Shown here piece after piece: positions 17,208 to 26,068 of a stretch of 64,000 nucleotides of DNA; the stretch's first letter is position 1; every line of letters begins with the position of its first letter. The position numbers and the translations under genes are program-made. The notes beneath the pieces were generated by a model. The model saw only the letters and a program-made list of their open reading frames with translations, was not told the DNA's origin and did not search any database. The stretch spans positions 1 through 64,000 of the forward strand of contig JANYGB010000019.1 of the NCBI GenBank assembly GCA_025359445.1. Direction: 5' to 3'. Source of the DNA: Sphingomonadaceae bacterium. GTDB lineage: Bacteria; Pseudomonadota; Alphaproteobacteria; Sphingomonadales; Sphingomonadaceae.

Positions 17208-17825
17208 TCATAGGGCTGGATTGTTATAGCAATGCCAAGTGAAAATCGCTGCCGCGCCGCGATAGGGGCGCCAGCCTTCGGCGAGTTCGCGGGTCTGCTT
17301 TTCGCTCGGGCGCGCGTCGAGGCCGAGGATTTTGTGCAGCCCGGCTTGTACCGCCAAGTCTCCAGCGGGCCAAATGTCGCCGCGGCCTTCGGCGAACAGC
17401 AGGTAAATCTCTGCTGACCACCTTCCGATCCCCTTGATCCGGGTGAGCTGGGCAATGGCTTCCTCGTCGTCGGCCGGGAGCGATTCAAAATCGAGATCGC
17501 CGCTGACCACAAGTTCGCACAATGACCGCATATAGCCCTGCTTTTGCCGGGAAAGCCCGCAGGCGCGCAGCGTGTCAAACTCGGCGGCGAGGATCTTTTC
17601 AGGGTCCAGGTCTTCTCCGGCGAAGGCTTCGAACTTGCGCCACATCGATGCGGCGGCGGCAACGCTGACCTGCTGGCCGACGATGGTCCGCATCAAGGTG
17701 CCATAGCCGCGCGGGCGGATGCGCGGTTCGGGATAGCCAGCCAGCTTGAGCGCCTTCGCCATACCCGGCTCGATTGCCGCCAAAGCATCGAGATCGTGCT
17801 TCATCTGCTTTGCGCTTATCCCCAT
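17208..17825 (-). CDS. DNA-3-methyladenine glycosylase, AlkA family
   Basis: Base-excision repair glycosylase that removes alkylated bases. 205 aa with the HhH-GPD core: MRTIVGQQVS, the helix-hairpin-helix LTRIKGIGRWSA (127-138) and catalytic Asp156 in WPAGDLAVQ. The C-terminus WHCYNNPAL is shared with a short frame at 10575. It lacks the N-terminal mixed fold of E. coli AlkA, as is usual for the short bacterial group. The ORF could start at 18065, but that part overlaps the divergent ferredoxin; ATG 17823-17825 is chosen. Confidence 0.92.
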   Translation of the reverse strand: MGISAKQMKHDLDALAAIEPGMAKALKLAGYPEPRIRPRGYGTLMRTIVGQQVSVAAAASMWRKFEAFAGEDLDPEKILAAEFDTLRACGLSRQKQGYMRSLCELVVSGDLDFESLPADDEEAIAQLTRIKGIGRWSAEIYLLFAEGRGDIWPAGDLAVQAGLHKILGLDARPSEKQTRELAEGWRPYRGAAAIFTWHCYNNPAL

Positions 17826-17915
17826 CGTCCGTCCCGCTTGCCAAAGGAAAGCCGGTTGGGTAGCAGCCGCGCCAAGGCGCGAACAGGCGCTATCTTGCGA
17901 AAAGGATGATGCGGA

Positions 17916-18233
17916 ATGCCCAAGCTCATTGTGGTCAATCGTGCCGGCGTCGAACAGGAAGTCGATGCCGCGAGCGGCGTTTCGGTGATGGAAGCGATCC
18001 GCGACAACGGGTTCGACGAATTGCTTGCGCTGTGCGGCGGGTGCTGCAGTTGCGCAACATGCCACGTTTATGTCGATCCCGCCTTTGCCGACAAGGTTGC
18101 GCTGCTAGGTGAGGACGAAAACGATTTGCTCGACAGCACCGATCACCGCCAGGACAATTCGCGGCTGTCGTGCCAGTTGCAAATGAGCGACGTGCTTGAC
18201 GGGCTCAAGGTAACGATCGCTCCGGAGGATTGA
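17916..18233 (+). CDS. 2Fe-2S ferredoxin, adrenodoxin/putidaredoxin type
   Basis: 105 aa electron carrier. Cluster ligands are Cys40, Cys46, Cys49 and Cys86 (CX5CX2C...C), with the adrenodoxin-like tract [18 protein letters not shown]. Extra Cys43 and Cys44 lie within the binding loop. Full length. It could serve cytochrome P450s, Rieske oxygenases or Fe-S assembly; no partner gene is adjacent, so the partner is unknown. It is divergent from the AlkA gene with about 90 bases between the start codons. Confidence 0.93.
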   Translation: MPKLIVVNRAGVEQEVDAASGVSVMEAIRDNGFDELLALCGGCCSCATCHVYVDPAFADKVALLGEDENDLLDSTDHRQDNSRLSCQLQMSDVLDGLKVTIAPED

Positions 18234-18259
18234 TCCCACTCTGGTCCTCTCCATTTTTG

Positions 18260-18291
18260 GCGAATGCCACAAATGGGGAAGTGGCATTTGC
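18260..18291 (+). terminator. Stem-loop after the ferredoxin gene
   Basis: GCGAATGCCAC pairs with GTGGCATTTGC across a 10-base loop (one G-T pair), and outer TTGG/CCAA can extend it. It starts 26 bases after the ferredoxin stop. There is no T-run on the 3' side, so Rho-independent action is uncertain. The rest of the 240-base gap before the cysteine synthase gene has nothing recognisable. Confidence 0.5.
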
Positions 18292-18473
18292 ACAGCCAAA
18301 GACGGCGGCGTATCCGGCCCCGCTGCATTACCCCTCCGTCAGCCGCTTCGCGTCTGTGACCTCCCCGTTTGGCTTCGCAAAACGGGGAGAACCTGATTGC
18401 TGCAAACCTTACTTGCGGGCCGCGAAGTGCATTTGCGTTGCGCTCGGGCCGAGCGCTGCCTAACTCGGGCCGC

Positions 18474-19475
18474 ATGACCGATACCCGTTCTTCCACGCTC
18501 GATCTGATCGGCAACACGCCGCTGGTGCTGCTGCAAGGGCCCAGCGAAGCGGCTGGCTGCGAGATCTGGGGCAAGTGCGAATTCGCCAATCCCGGGGCCT
18601 CGGTCAAAGACCGCGCGGCGCTGTGGATCGTCCGCGATGCCGAAGACAAGGGCACGCTCAAGCCCGGCGGCACGATTGTCGAAGGCACAGCCGGCAATAC
18701 CGGGATCGGGCTGGCGCTTGTCGCCAATGCGCTGGGCTACAAGACCGTGATCGTCATGCCCGAGAACCAGTCCAAGGAGAAAATGGACACCTTGCGCGCG
18801 CTGGGTGCCGAGCTGGTGCTGGTCCCGCCCGCGCCGTTCTCCAATCCGGGCCATTTCGTCCACACCTCGCGGCGGCTGGCCGAAGAGACTGAAGGCGCGG
18901 TCTGGGCCAACCAGTTCGATAATGTCGCCAACCGCAAGGCGCATATCGAAAGCACCGCCGTTGAGATCTGGGACCAACTGGAAGGCCGGATCGATGGCTT
19001 CACCTGCTCTGCTGGCACTGGCGGGACCATCGCCGGAGTCGGGCTGGGGCTTAAGGCATTCGACGACAACGTGCGCATCGCGCTGACCGACCCGCATGGC
19101 GCAGCGCTGTACAACTACTACGCATGCGGCGAGCTGCGCGCGGAGGGTTCTTCGGTCGCCGAGGGGATCGGGCAGGGACGGGTTACGGCCAACCTCGAAG
19201 GCGCGCCGATCGATACCCAGTTCCGCGTCTCGGACGAAGAGGGCCTGGAATGGGTCGGGCGGCTGTTGTCCGAAGAAGGACTGTGCCTCGGGCTGTCGTC
19301 GGGGATCAACGTAGCGGGCGCGATTGCGCTGGGGCAGCAGCTGGTTGGCGAGGGCCGCGAAGACGTGCGCGTCGCGACGATCCTGTGTGACACCGGGTTC
19401 CGTTACCTGTCGAGCCTTTACAATGCGGAGTGGCTGCGCGCGAAAAACTTGCCGGTCTTCCCTTGGCTCACCTGA
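18474..19475 (+). CDS. cysK: Cysteine synthase A
   Basis: PLP enzyme making cysteine from O-acetylserine and sulfide. 333 aa. PLP Lys45 is in NPGASVKDRAA, the phosphate-binding loop GTAGNTGIG is at 71-79, and the GTGGTIAG loop is present (CSAGTGGTIAG). The N-terminus MTDTRSSTLDLIGNTPLV is typical. ATG 18474 is chosen over an in-frame upstream start that has no homology. It is the sulfide-using step fed by the sulfate-reduction operon at 48930-52821. Assignment to cysK over cysM rests on overall similarity. Confidence 0.92.
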   Translation: MTDTRSSTLDLIGNTPLVLLQGPSEAAGCEIWGKCEFANPGASVKDRAALWIVRDAEDKGTLKPGGTIVEGTAGNTGIGLALVANALGYKTVIVMPENQSKEKMDTLRALGAELVLVPPAPFSNPGHFVHTSRRLAEETEGAVWANQFDNVANRKAHIESTAVEIWDQLEGRIDGFTCSAGTGGTIAGVGLGLKAFDDNVRIALTDPHGAALYNYYACGELRAEGSSVAEGIGQGRVTANLEGAPIDTQFRVSDEEGLEWVGRLLSEEGLCLGLSSGINVAGAIALGQQLVGEGREDVRVATILCDTGFRYLSSLYNAEWLRAKNLPVFPWLT

Positions 19476-19495
19476 TCGGCTAGAGTTGCCCGCAG

Positions 19496-19840
19496 ATGGC
19501 AACACAACCGCCACTTCGGGTCTTGCAACCACTTGTCGCCCCGCAGCACTATGTGCCGCCGAGCGCGCGCGAATTGCGCGCGCAGGCCGTGCAGCGCTTG
19601 CAGTCCGGGCTGTTCGGGATTGCCGCGATTGTCATGGTGGTCGGGCTGGCCAACATCATCAACGATCGCGCCCGGCAGGCCGATGCCCGCCCGCAGAGTT
19701 CGGCAGGGTCGAGCGTAAATGCGGCACAAGGCAGTGATCCGTTGGCGGACATCGGGGTAGTCCCCTCGCAGCAGCCCGAAGCAGCACCGCGGGCCAAGGC
19801 TCCGGCGACCACCGTTCCGCCGTCCGTGGTGCAGCATTAA
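19496..19840 (+). CDS. Small membrane protein of unknown function
   Basis: 114 aa with one hydrophobic segment at about residues 39-56 (LFGIAAIVMVVGLANIIN) preceded by Arg-rich sequence, and an Ala/Pro/Gln-rich C-terminal tail. No domain recognised. It lies 20 bases after cysK and directly before the GldG-like gene, whose likely start overlaps its stop codon. This hints at a two-gene unit. Confidence 0.6.
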   Translation: MATQPPLRVLQPLVAPQHYVPPSARELRAQAVQRLQSGLFGIAAIVMVVGLANIINDRARQADARPQSSAGSSVNAAQGSDPLADIGVVPSQQPEAAPRAKAPATTVPPSVVQH

Positions 19841-19880
19841 CAAAGCTAGGTTTTGGCTGATAGCTACCGGGCTGGCGCTG

Positions 19881-20579
19881 GTGCTGGGCCTGATCGGCTG
19901 GTTCAGCCTCCAGCGGCAACAAGCCCCAATCCAGCCGATCGGGCTGTTTACCTCGCTTCCGCTGCTGTGGAGCGACCAGACCGATCTCGGCAGCGAAGTG
20001 CGCCGCGACCAGCCGCCCCATTGGGCCAAGGCCGTGCTGGCGCGGCACGGCCAGATTGTGCCGCTCGATACGCTGACGCTGGCACCGGGACCGCGCTCGC
20101 TCACCGGGATTGCGCAGCTGGTCATTGCGCAGCCGCGCGTGCTCAGCCCGGCCGAGAATGTCGCGCTCGATACCTGGGTGCGCGGTGGCGGGCACCTGCT
20201 GCTGTTCTCCGATCCGGCATACACCGAGGAATCGCCTTATCCGGTCGGCGATCCGCGCCGTCCGCAAGCAGCGGCCATGCTCTCACCGATCTTGGCGCGT
20301 TGGGGGCTGGATTTGCAGTTCGATGCCGGACAACCGCTCGAACATCGTGACCGCGACGTGATGGGCGTAACCGTCCCGACGATCCTGGCCGGAACCTTTG
20401 CGACGCGCGGGCAGGCCAATTGCCGGTTGTGGGGCGAGGGGCTGGCAGTCACGTGCGCGATCGGCAAGGGCCGGGTGGTCGCCCTAGCCGACGCCGCATT
20501 GCTGGAGCGGAGCGATCCTGCGGGCGCGGGCGCGCAGGCATTCGGGCTGCTGTTGGACGGTGCCTTTCTGGCCAGGTAA
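19881..20579 (+). CDS. GldG-like (DUF4350-type) membrane-anchored protein
   Basis: 232 aa from the first standard start (GTG 19881). The region LSPAENVALDTWVRGGGHLL and the LFSDPAYTEES segment match the periplasmic domain fold of GldG/IFT52-like ABC-associated proteins. In frame upstream, without a stop, the sequence KARFWLIATGLALVLGLIGW forms a full membrane helix. The real start may therefore be a rare ATT at 19836, which overlaps the previous stop. The ATP-binding partner normally expected is not adjacent. Function unknown. Confidence 0.65.
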   Translation: MLGLIGWFSLQRQQAPIQPIGLFTSLPLLWSDQTDLGSEVRRDQPPHWAKAVLARHGQIVPLDTLTLAPGPRSLTGIAQLVIAQPRVLSPAENVALDTWVRGGGHLLLFSDPAYTEESPYPVGDPRRPQAAAMLSPILARWGLDLQFDAGQPLEHRDRDVMGVTVPTILAGTFATRGQANCRLWGEGLAVTCAIGKGRVVALADAALLERSDPAGAGAQAFGLLLDGAFLAR

Positions 20580-20589
20580 TCACTGTTCG

Positions 20590-20912
20590 CGGGATTTGGC
20601 GGGACAGTTCGCGACTCGTCCCAGAGTCGCCCGGTAAACCCTTGATTTCTGTATAGAACATATTAGAAACATCATCAAACTTGAGTTTAATGGCGCGGTT
20701 TGAAACGTATAGTTTTCAACAGCTTAACGGGTTATCCCGTAAATTCCCGCAATTTTCCCTTCCATCCCTGCAAAAGCAGGGTTAATGCTTCGTTTCATCG
20801 ACATGCAGACTTGCCGACGATCCCGATGTGGATTGCTCCGGCCGCGTAGGCGCGCGGACGGGGAAGGCTGGTTTTTACTTGGGGCGCCGGGACACCGGCA
20901 TAGGCGGGACAG
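20590..20912 (+). promoter_or_regulatory. mraZ leader with CGGGACA repeats
   Basis: The gene-free 336 bases upstream of mraZ contain three copies of CGGGACA, at 20600, 20888 and 20905. The last two are 17 bases apart and end only 5 bases before the GTG start. Other MraZ proteins repress their own operon by binding GGGA-like direct repeats upstream, so these are candidate operators. An AT-rich stretch at 20640-20760 is the likely promoter zone, but no clear -35/-10 pair was picked. Confidence 0.35.
20611..20630. terminator. Stem-loop between the GldG-like gene and the dcw cluster
   Basis: GCGACTC-GTCCCA-GAGTCGC is a perfect 7-base-arm hairpin 32 bases after the GldG-like stop. There is no T-run. 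An alternative pairing GGGAC(20601)/GTCCC(20618) exists. It may mark the end of the previous unit or be part of mraZ control. Confidence 0.4.
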
Positions 20913-20915
20913 ATC

Positions 20916-21419
20916 GTGGAGGCGGGCAAGGCGATCACCTACAGCGGTCAGGGATTTTCGCTTCTTGGCGAAAAGGGCCGCTTCGTGCTGCCCCCCGAAC
21001 TGCGCAAGTCGGTCCGTGAATCCGGTCAGGGCGAACGGTTGTTATGCCTCGCCAAACATCCCCGGTGGAAATGCCTGACCGGCTTTGGCCTCTCCCGCGC
21101 CGATCAGTTCGAAGCTGAACTCGACCGCGAGGAAGAAATCGCGCTCGAACGCAAGGAAGATTTTGACCGCGATTTTCGCGCGCAGCAGCTCTACGGCTTT
21201 GCCCGGGTGCCGTTCGACGAGAGCGGGCGGTTCGTCATGCCCGAACGTTATTTCAAGTTGGGCGGGCTAACCACCAGCGTGTTCTTCCAGGGCGGCGGCA
21301 AGATGTTCACGCTGTGGAACCCGGCCGAACTTGCCAAGATGGGAGCGGGTTGGGACGATGCGCAGGAAGCCTGCGCCGACCTTGAGACGCAGGCCCTGGC
21401 CGGGAGGGCGCGCAAGTGA
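20916..21419 (+). CDS. mraZ: Transcriptional regulator MraZ
   Basis: First gene of the dcw cluster; MraZ binds DNA upstream of its own gene and generally represses the cluster. 167 aa with two SpoVT-AbrB-like halves: [15 protein letters not shown] (about 16-30) and [15 protein letters not shown] (about 96-110). The expected loop contains EKGR rather than the common DxKGR. Start is GTG 20916. Its stop overlaps the rsmH start by 4 bases. It is longer than the about 152 residues of E. coli, with a short C-terminal extension. Confidence 0.92.
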   Translation: MEAGKAITYSGQGFSLLGEKGRFVLPPELRKSVRESGQGERLLCLAKHPRWKCLTGFGLSRADQFEAELDREEEIALERKEDFDRDFRAQQLYGFARVPFDESGRFVMPERYFKLGGLTTSVFFQGGGKMFTLWNPAELAKMGAGWDDAQEACADLETQALAGRARK

Positions 21420-22366
21420 CCACTGCGCCACATGTCCCGGTGCTCCTCGACGAGGTAATCGCCGCATTTGCGCCGCTCGATGGCGCAGTGATCATTGACG
21501 CAACTTTTGGTGCGGGTGGCTATACCCGCCGGCTGCTCGATGCCGGGGCCAGCGTCCACGCGTTCGACCGCGATCCCGATGCGATTGCAGCGGGACAGGG
21601 CTGGGCTGAGGCTGCAATGGACCCGCCCCGGCTGGTGCTTCATTCGCGGCGCTTTTCCGAGATGGTCGATGCCATGGCGGCGGCGGGCGTTGCGCAGGTT
21701 GACGGCGTGGTGATGGACATCGGCGTATCTTCGATGCAGCTCGATCAGGCGGAGCGCGGGTTTGCCTTCTCGCTCGAAGGGCCGCTCGACATGCGCATGG
21801 GCCAGGAAGGCGAAAGTGCCGCCGATTTCCTCAACGCCGCCGCTGAAGCCGAGATTGCCGACGTGCTTTATACCTACGGCGAAGAACGCCAGTCACGCCG
21901 TGTCGCCCGCGCCATCGTCGCCGCGCGCCCGCTCGAGACGACCGGGCAGCTGGCGGGCATAGTACGCAAGGCGTTGGGCTATCACCCCGGCGCTCCGAAA
22001 GATCCCGCGACCCGCAGTTTTCAGGCGATCCGGATCCACATCAACGCCGAGCTCGACGAGCTGACCGCAGGGCTGAACGCAGCCGAAACGCTGCTACGCC
22101 CTGGCGGCAAGCTGGCCGTAGTCAGCTTCCACAGTCTCGAAGATCGTATCGTCAAACAGTTCCTGCGCGATGCCAGTGGCGCGGTGGCCAATGCCTCGCG
22201 CCACTTGCCGCAAAGTGCCCCGGCCTTTGCGCCAACCTTTGCGCAACTGTCGAAGGCGATCCGTCCATCAGTAACCGAACTGGCGCGCAACCCCCGTGCC
22301 CGCTCAGCTACCTTGCGTGCCGCAACGCGCTCTGACGCCAGCCCACGCCACAGGAGGGCCGCATGA
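21416..22366 (+). CDS. rsmH: 16S rRNA (cytosine-1402-N4)-methyltransferase
   Basis: Methylates C1402 of 16S rRNA in the P site. 316 aa; starts with GTG overlapping mraZ (GTGA). It has the SAM motif [33 protein letters not shown] and the [19 protein letters not shown] signature. The C-terminal tail is basic. Second gene of the dcw cluster; stop overlaps ftsL by 4 bases. Confidence 0.97.
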   Translation: MTTAPHVPVLLDEVIAAFAPLDGAVIIDATFGAGGYTRRLLDAGASVHAFDRDPDAIAAGQGWAEAAMDPPRLVLHSRRFSEMVDAMAAAGVAQVDGVVMDIGVSSMQLDQAERGFAFSLEGPLDMRMGQEGESAADFLNAAAEAEIADVLYTYGEERQSRRVARAIVAARPLETTGQLAGIVRKALGYHPGAPKDPATRSFQAIRIHINAELDELTAGLNAAETLLRPGGKLAVVSFHSLEDRIVKQFLRDASGAVANASRHLPQSAPAFAPTFAQLSKAIRPSVTELARNPRARSATLRAATRSDASPRHRRAA

Positions 22367-22866
22367 ACGTTACCCAGGATCGTTTGCGCCAGGTCGGCTG
22401 GTTTGCCGTGCTGCTGATTTGTTTTACCTTTGCCGTGGTGCTGACGTTCAAGGTTAATGCGGTCAAAAGTCAGGTACGTCTGACCGAACGCCAGATCGCC
22501 TCGACGCGGCAGCAGAAACTGTTCCTCGAAACCGAATTCGAAGCGCGCGCCAACCAGCAGCAGTTGAAGTCGCTCAACGATGTCGAGTTCGGCTATCAGG
22601 CGCCAACCGCCGGGCAATACCTTGAAGGCGAGCGCCAGCTTGCTGCGCTGGGCAAAGCACGCGGGCCAGATGCGCCGAGCCCGATCCGCGTGGCCAGCGC
22701 CGCAATCGCCGATGACGCCAGCGGCATCCCGGCGATGGTCTCACCCTTGTCAGGCAAGGCGATGGCCGCCGAACCGCCCCGGCACGGCGAAGCCAAAGCC
22801 ACCACCGCAACCACCCTGCGCGACCGCTTGAGCCGCGTCGAACCGCGCGGAGCGCGCAGCGAATGA
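22363..22866 (+). CDS. ftsL: Cell division protein FtsL
   Basis: 167 aa bitopic inner-membrane protein of the FtsQLB divisome subcomplex. One helix ([19 protein letters not shown], about 11-29) is followed by a coiled-coil-like segment ([20 protein letters not shown]) and a variable Ala/Pro tail. The sequence is not strongly conserved, so the call relies on topology and position between rsmH and ftsI. Overlaps both neighbours by 4 bases. Confidence 0.85.
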   Translation: MNVTQDRLRQVGWFAVLLICFTFAVVLTFKVNAVKSQVRLTERQIASTRQQKLFLETEFEARANQQQLKSLNDVEFGYQAPTAGQYLEGERQLAALGKARGPDAPSPIRVASAAIADDASGIPAMVSPLSGKAMAAEPPRHGEAKATTATTLRDRLSRVEPRGARSE

Positions 22867-24590
22867 ATTCGATCGCCGTCTCAACTGCGATAACTTCGGG
22901 CCGCCGTGAGCTGGTCAATGTCCGCACGCGCAGCTTGCTGATGGCCAAGTGGCGGGTATTGTGGGTGGTGCTGGGGTTCGGCACAATTGCCGCGGCGGCA
23001 TTGCTCCGGCTGGCGTTCCTCGGGCTATTCGCGGGCCTGCCCAGCGCCGCCGATCTGGCCGCCGCGCTGCAGCCGCAACGCGGCGACATAACCGATCGCA
23101 ACGGCGTCCCGCTGGCGCGCGCGTTCCCGGCTTATTCGCTGTGGTACAACCCGGCGGCGCTGGGCGGCGATGGCCCGCCGCTGGTGCACAGTCCGGCGCT
23201 GGTCGCAGCAGCGCTGGCCAAAATATTCCCCGATCTTGACGTTGCTGCGATGACCAAGCGGCTGGCCGAGGGCAAGCCCGGCTATTTGCGCCGCCGGATC
23301 ATGCCGGAAGATGCCAACAAGATTCACGCCATGGGTGAGCCCGCGCTCGAATTCCCGCGCGAAACCGAGCGGTTCTATCCGCAAGGATCGATGGCGGCGC
23401 ATGTGCTCGGGTTTGTCGGGGCCGACGGGCAGGGGCATGTGGGCATGGAGCAGGTCTTCAACCAGCGGCTGACCGATCCTGCAACGCGCGGCAATCCTGC
23501 CATGCTGGCGATCGACACCCGGGTACAGGGCGCGCTTGAGGACGAAATGTCCCGCGCGATGCTCGATACCAATGCCAAGGGTGCCGCCGGGGTCATCCTC
23601 GACGTTGAAACCGGCGAAGTGGTCGCGTTGGCTTCGCTGCCATCGTTCAACCCCAACCTGATTGATGGCGCGGGTGAGGCCAACATCTTCAACCGGGTGA
23701 CCAACCAGGTTTATGAACTGGGTTCGGTGATGAAGCCGATCACCGTTGCTGCGGCGATCGATGCCGGCACGATAACCAACCTCGGTCGCCGCTATCAGTC
23801 TAACCAGCCGATCGCGATCGGCCGGTTCAAGATCCACGACAGCCACAGCTTCGGAGCATCGCTTAATGTGCCCGAAGCGCTGATCCATTCATCCAACATC
23901 GTCACCGCGCAAGTCGCCGATGAATTGGGCGGGGTTCGGCTTAACGCAACCATGCGCGCGCTGGGGATGAACGAACGCCCCTACATCGAACTTCCGGCGC
24001 GGGGTTTCCCGATCTGGCCGCGCGGCGATTGGTCACGGGCGACCACCATGACGGTCGGCTTCGGCCATGGTCTGGCGATCACTCCGCTGCACCTCGCAGA
24101 GGCCTATGCCGCGATGGTCAACGGCGGGATCTGGCGCCCGGCCACGCTGATCAAGGTCCAGCCCGGTTCAGAAGTCGAAGGGCGGCGCGTATTCAAGGCC
24201 TCGACCAGTGCGCGGATGCGCCAGTTGCTGCGGCTGATTGTCGATCTGGGCACCGGACGCAAAGCCAACGCGGCGGGCTACCGGGTCGGCGGCAAGACCG
24301 GGTCGGCTGAAAAGCCCGGGCTTCATGGCTACCAGAAGACCAATATCATCGCGACTTTCGCCGCCGCGTTCCCGATGGACCATCCGCGCTATGTGATCAT
24401 CGCAATGCTCGATGAGCCAAAGGCGACCGCTGCCAGTTCGGGCCAGCGCACCGCCGCGTGGAACGCTGCGCCGCTGGTCGGGCGGCTGGTCCCGCGGATC
24501 GGGCCGCTGCTGGGGATTATGCCCGACGCGACGCGCGACGTGGATATCACCGACCTTGCCCCGCTGGTCGGCAGCGGAGATGGTGAGTGA
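22863..24590 (+). CDS. ftsI: Septal peptidoglycan transpeptidase FtsI (PBP3)
   Basis: Class B penicillin-binding protein that cross-links septal peptidoglycan with FtsW. 575 aa. One N-terminal helix (about 32-56) comes first, then the pedestal with RGDITDRNGVPLAR, then the transpeptidase domain: nucleophile Ser288 in SVMK, SSN at 343-345 and KTG at 478-480. Acts in the periplasm. Start ATG overlaps ftsL by 4 bases; its stop overlaps the murE GTG by 4 bases. Confidence 0.97.
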   Translation: MNSIAVSTAITSGRRELVNVRTRSLLMAKWRVLWVVLGFGTIAAAALLRLAFLGLFAGLPSAADLAAALQPQRGDITDRNGVPLARAFPAYSLWYNPAALGGDGPPLVHSPALVAAALAKIFPDLDVAAMTKRLAEGKPGYLRRRIMPEDANKIHAMGEPALEFPRETERFYPQGSMAAHVLGFVGADGQGHVGMEQVFNQRLTDPATRGNPAMLAIDTRVQGALEDEMSRAMLDTNAKGAAGVILDVETGEVVALASLPSFNPNLIDGAGEANIFNRVTNQVYELGSVMKPITVAAAIDAGTITNLGRRYQSNQPIAIGRFKIHDSHSFGASLNVPEALIHSSNIVTAQVADELGGVRLNATMRALGMNERPYIELPARGFPIWPRGDWSRATTMTVGFGHGLAITPLHLAEAYAAMVNGGIWRPATLIKVQPGSEVEGRRVFKASTSARMRQLLRLIVDLGTGRKANAAGYRVGGKTGSAEKPGLHGYQKTNIIATFAAAFPMDHPRYVIIAMLDEPKATAASSGQRTAAWNAAPLVGRLVPRIGPLLGIMPDATRDVDITDLAPLVGSGDGE

Positions 24591-26068
24591 AGCTGGCCGC
24601 GCTGGCACAGCGCGCCGACATAGCTTTGCCCAGTGGCAGCGGTGACGCGCAGGTCACCGGCTTCGCGATCGATCACCGCAAGGTCGCACCGGGCACTGTG
24701 TTCGGGGCGTTCGTGGGCATGCAAGTCAACGGCGAGAGCTTCATTCCCGCTGCCGTGGCTGCCGGTGCAGTGGCGGTGGTCGCTCGCGCTGAGGCGCAGG
24801 TAGACGGCGCGCTGCACATTGTTGCCGACAATCCGCGCCGGGCCTTTGCCCAGCTGGCGGCGGGGTTCTTTACGCCGGTGCCCGAAATCATCGTGGCGGT
24901 AACCGGAACCAACGGCAAGACTTCGTGCGCCGAGATGACCCGCCAGATCTGGCGCATGCTGGGCGAGCGCGCGGCCTCCATCGGCACCCTGGGGGTGACC
25001 ACCGCCGATGAAAGTATCTCGACCGGGCTGACCACCCCCGACATCGTCACATTCCTCGCCAACATGAGCGGTCTGGCGCGCGAGGGAATTACCCATGTCG
25101 CCTACGAGGCTTCGAGCCACGGGCTGTCGCAGTACCGCAACGAAGGGCTGAAGGTGATGGCCGGGGGCTTCACCAACCTTAGCCGCGACCACCTCGATTA
25201 CCATGTCGACATGGCTGACTACTTCGCCGCCAAGATGCGGCTGTTCGATGAAGTGGTGGATGCAGGCGGCACTGCGGTGGTTTGGGCCGATGACGAATGG
25301 ACAGACAAGGTTTGCGAGCATGTCCGACAGCGGGGGCTGCGGCTGCTCAGCGTGGGCGAGAAGGCGGGTAGGACAAAAGACAACAAAAACGGGTCGTCCA
25401 TCCGCCTTCTCGCTCGTTCGCCCGGCCAATTGGGCCAGACGTTGCAAATCGAGCATGACGGTACCGCTTACACCGTCAAACTGCCGCTGATCGGGGCTTA
25501 TCAGGCCGCAAATACGCTTGTCTCGGCTGGTCTCGCGATTGCCAGTGGCAGCGATCCAACCCGCGTGTTCGATACGCTCGCTCGGCTCCAACCCGTGCGC
25601 GGTCGCCTTGAACGCGCCGCGATCAGCCGCGCCGGAACGCCGCTTTACGTCGACTATGCGCACACCCCCGATGCGCTTGAAGCGGCGATCGCTGCACTGC
25701 GGCCGCATTGCACCGGCCGCCTGATCGTGGTGTTCGGCGCAGGCGGTGACCGCGACCAAGGCAAGCGTCCGGAAATGGGCCGGATCGCCGCCAGCCAGGC
25801 CGACCTTGGCATCGTCACCGATGATAATCCGCGCAGCGAAAACCCTGCCGCAATTCGTGCCGCGATTCTCGCTGGCGCCCCGGGCAAGCTGCGCGATGGC
25901 GGCGAGCGCCGCGCCGCAATTGCGGCCGCGATTGCCGAAGCCGGGCCGAACGACATCGTCCTGATCGCGGGCAAGGGCCATGAACAGGGCCAGATTATCG
26001 GGGCGGGGGACGCAATGCGCGTCCTGCCGTTTGACGACGTTACCGTTGCCAGGGAGTGCGCAGCATGA
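24587..26068 (+). CDS. murE: UDP-MurNAc-tripeptide synthetase, meso-DAP adding
   Basis: Adds meso-diaminopimelate to UDP-MurNAc-L-Ala-D-Glu. 493 aa, GTG start. ATP loop GTNGKTS at 107-113; the DNPR motif at 413-416 is specific for meso-DAP ligases rather than lysine enzymes, as expected for a Gram-negative. The EASSHGLSQ and DYAHTPDALE blocks are intact. Cytoplasmic. Overlaps ftsI and murF by 4 bases each. Confidence 0.97.
   Translation: MKLAALAQRADIALPSGSGDAQVTGFAIDHRKVAPGTVFGAFVGMQVNGESFIPAAVAAGAVAVVARAEAQVDGALHIVADNPRRAFAQLAAGFFTPVPEIIVAVTGTNGKTSCAEMTRQIWRMLGERAASIGTLGVTTADESISTGLTTPDIVTFLANMSGLAREGITHVAYEASSHGLSQYRNEGLKVMAGGFTNLSRDHLDYHVDMADYFAAKMRLFDEVVDAGGTAVVWADDEWTDKVCEHVRQRGLRLLSVGEKAGRTKDNKNGSSIRLLARSPGQLGQTLQIEHDGTAYTVKLPLIGAYQAANTLVSAGLAIASGSDPTRVFDTLARLQPVRGRLERAAISRAGTPLYVDYAHTPDALEAAIAALRPHCTGRLIVVFGAGGDRDQGKRPEMGRIAASQADLGIVTDDNPRSENPAAIRAAILAGAPGKLRDGGERRAAIAAAIAEAGPNDIVLIAGKGHEQGQIIGAGDAMRVLPFDDVTVARECAA

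Noticed and set aside
17208..18065. Longer AlkA start at 18065
   Set aside because: The extra 80 residues overlap the divergent ferredoxin gene and do not resemble glycosylases.
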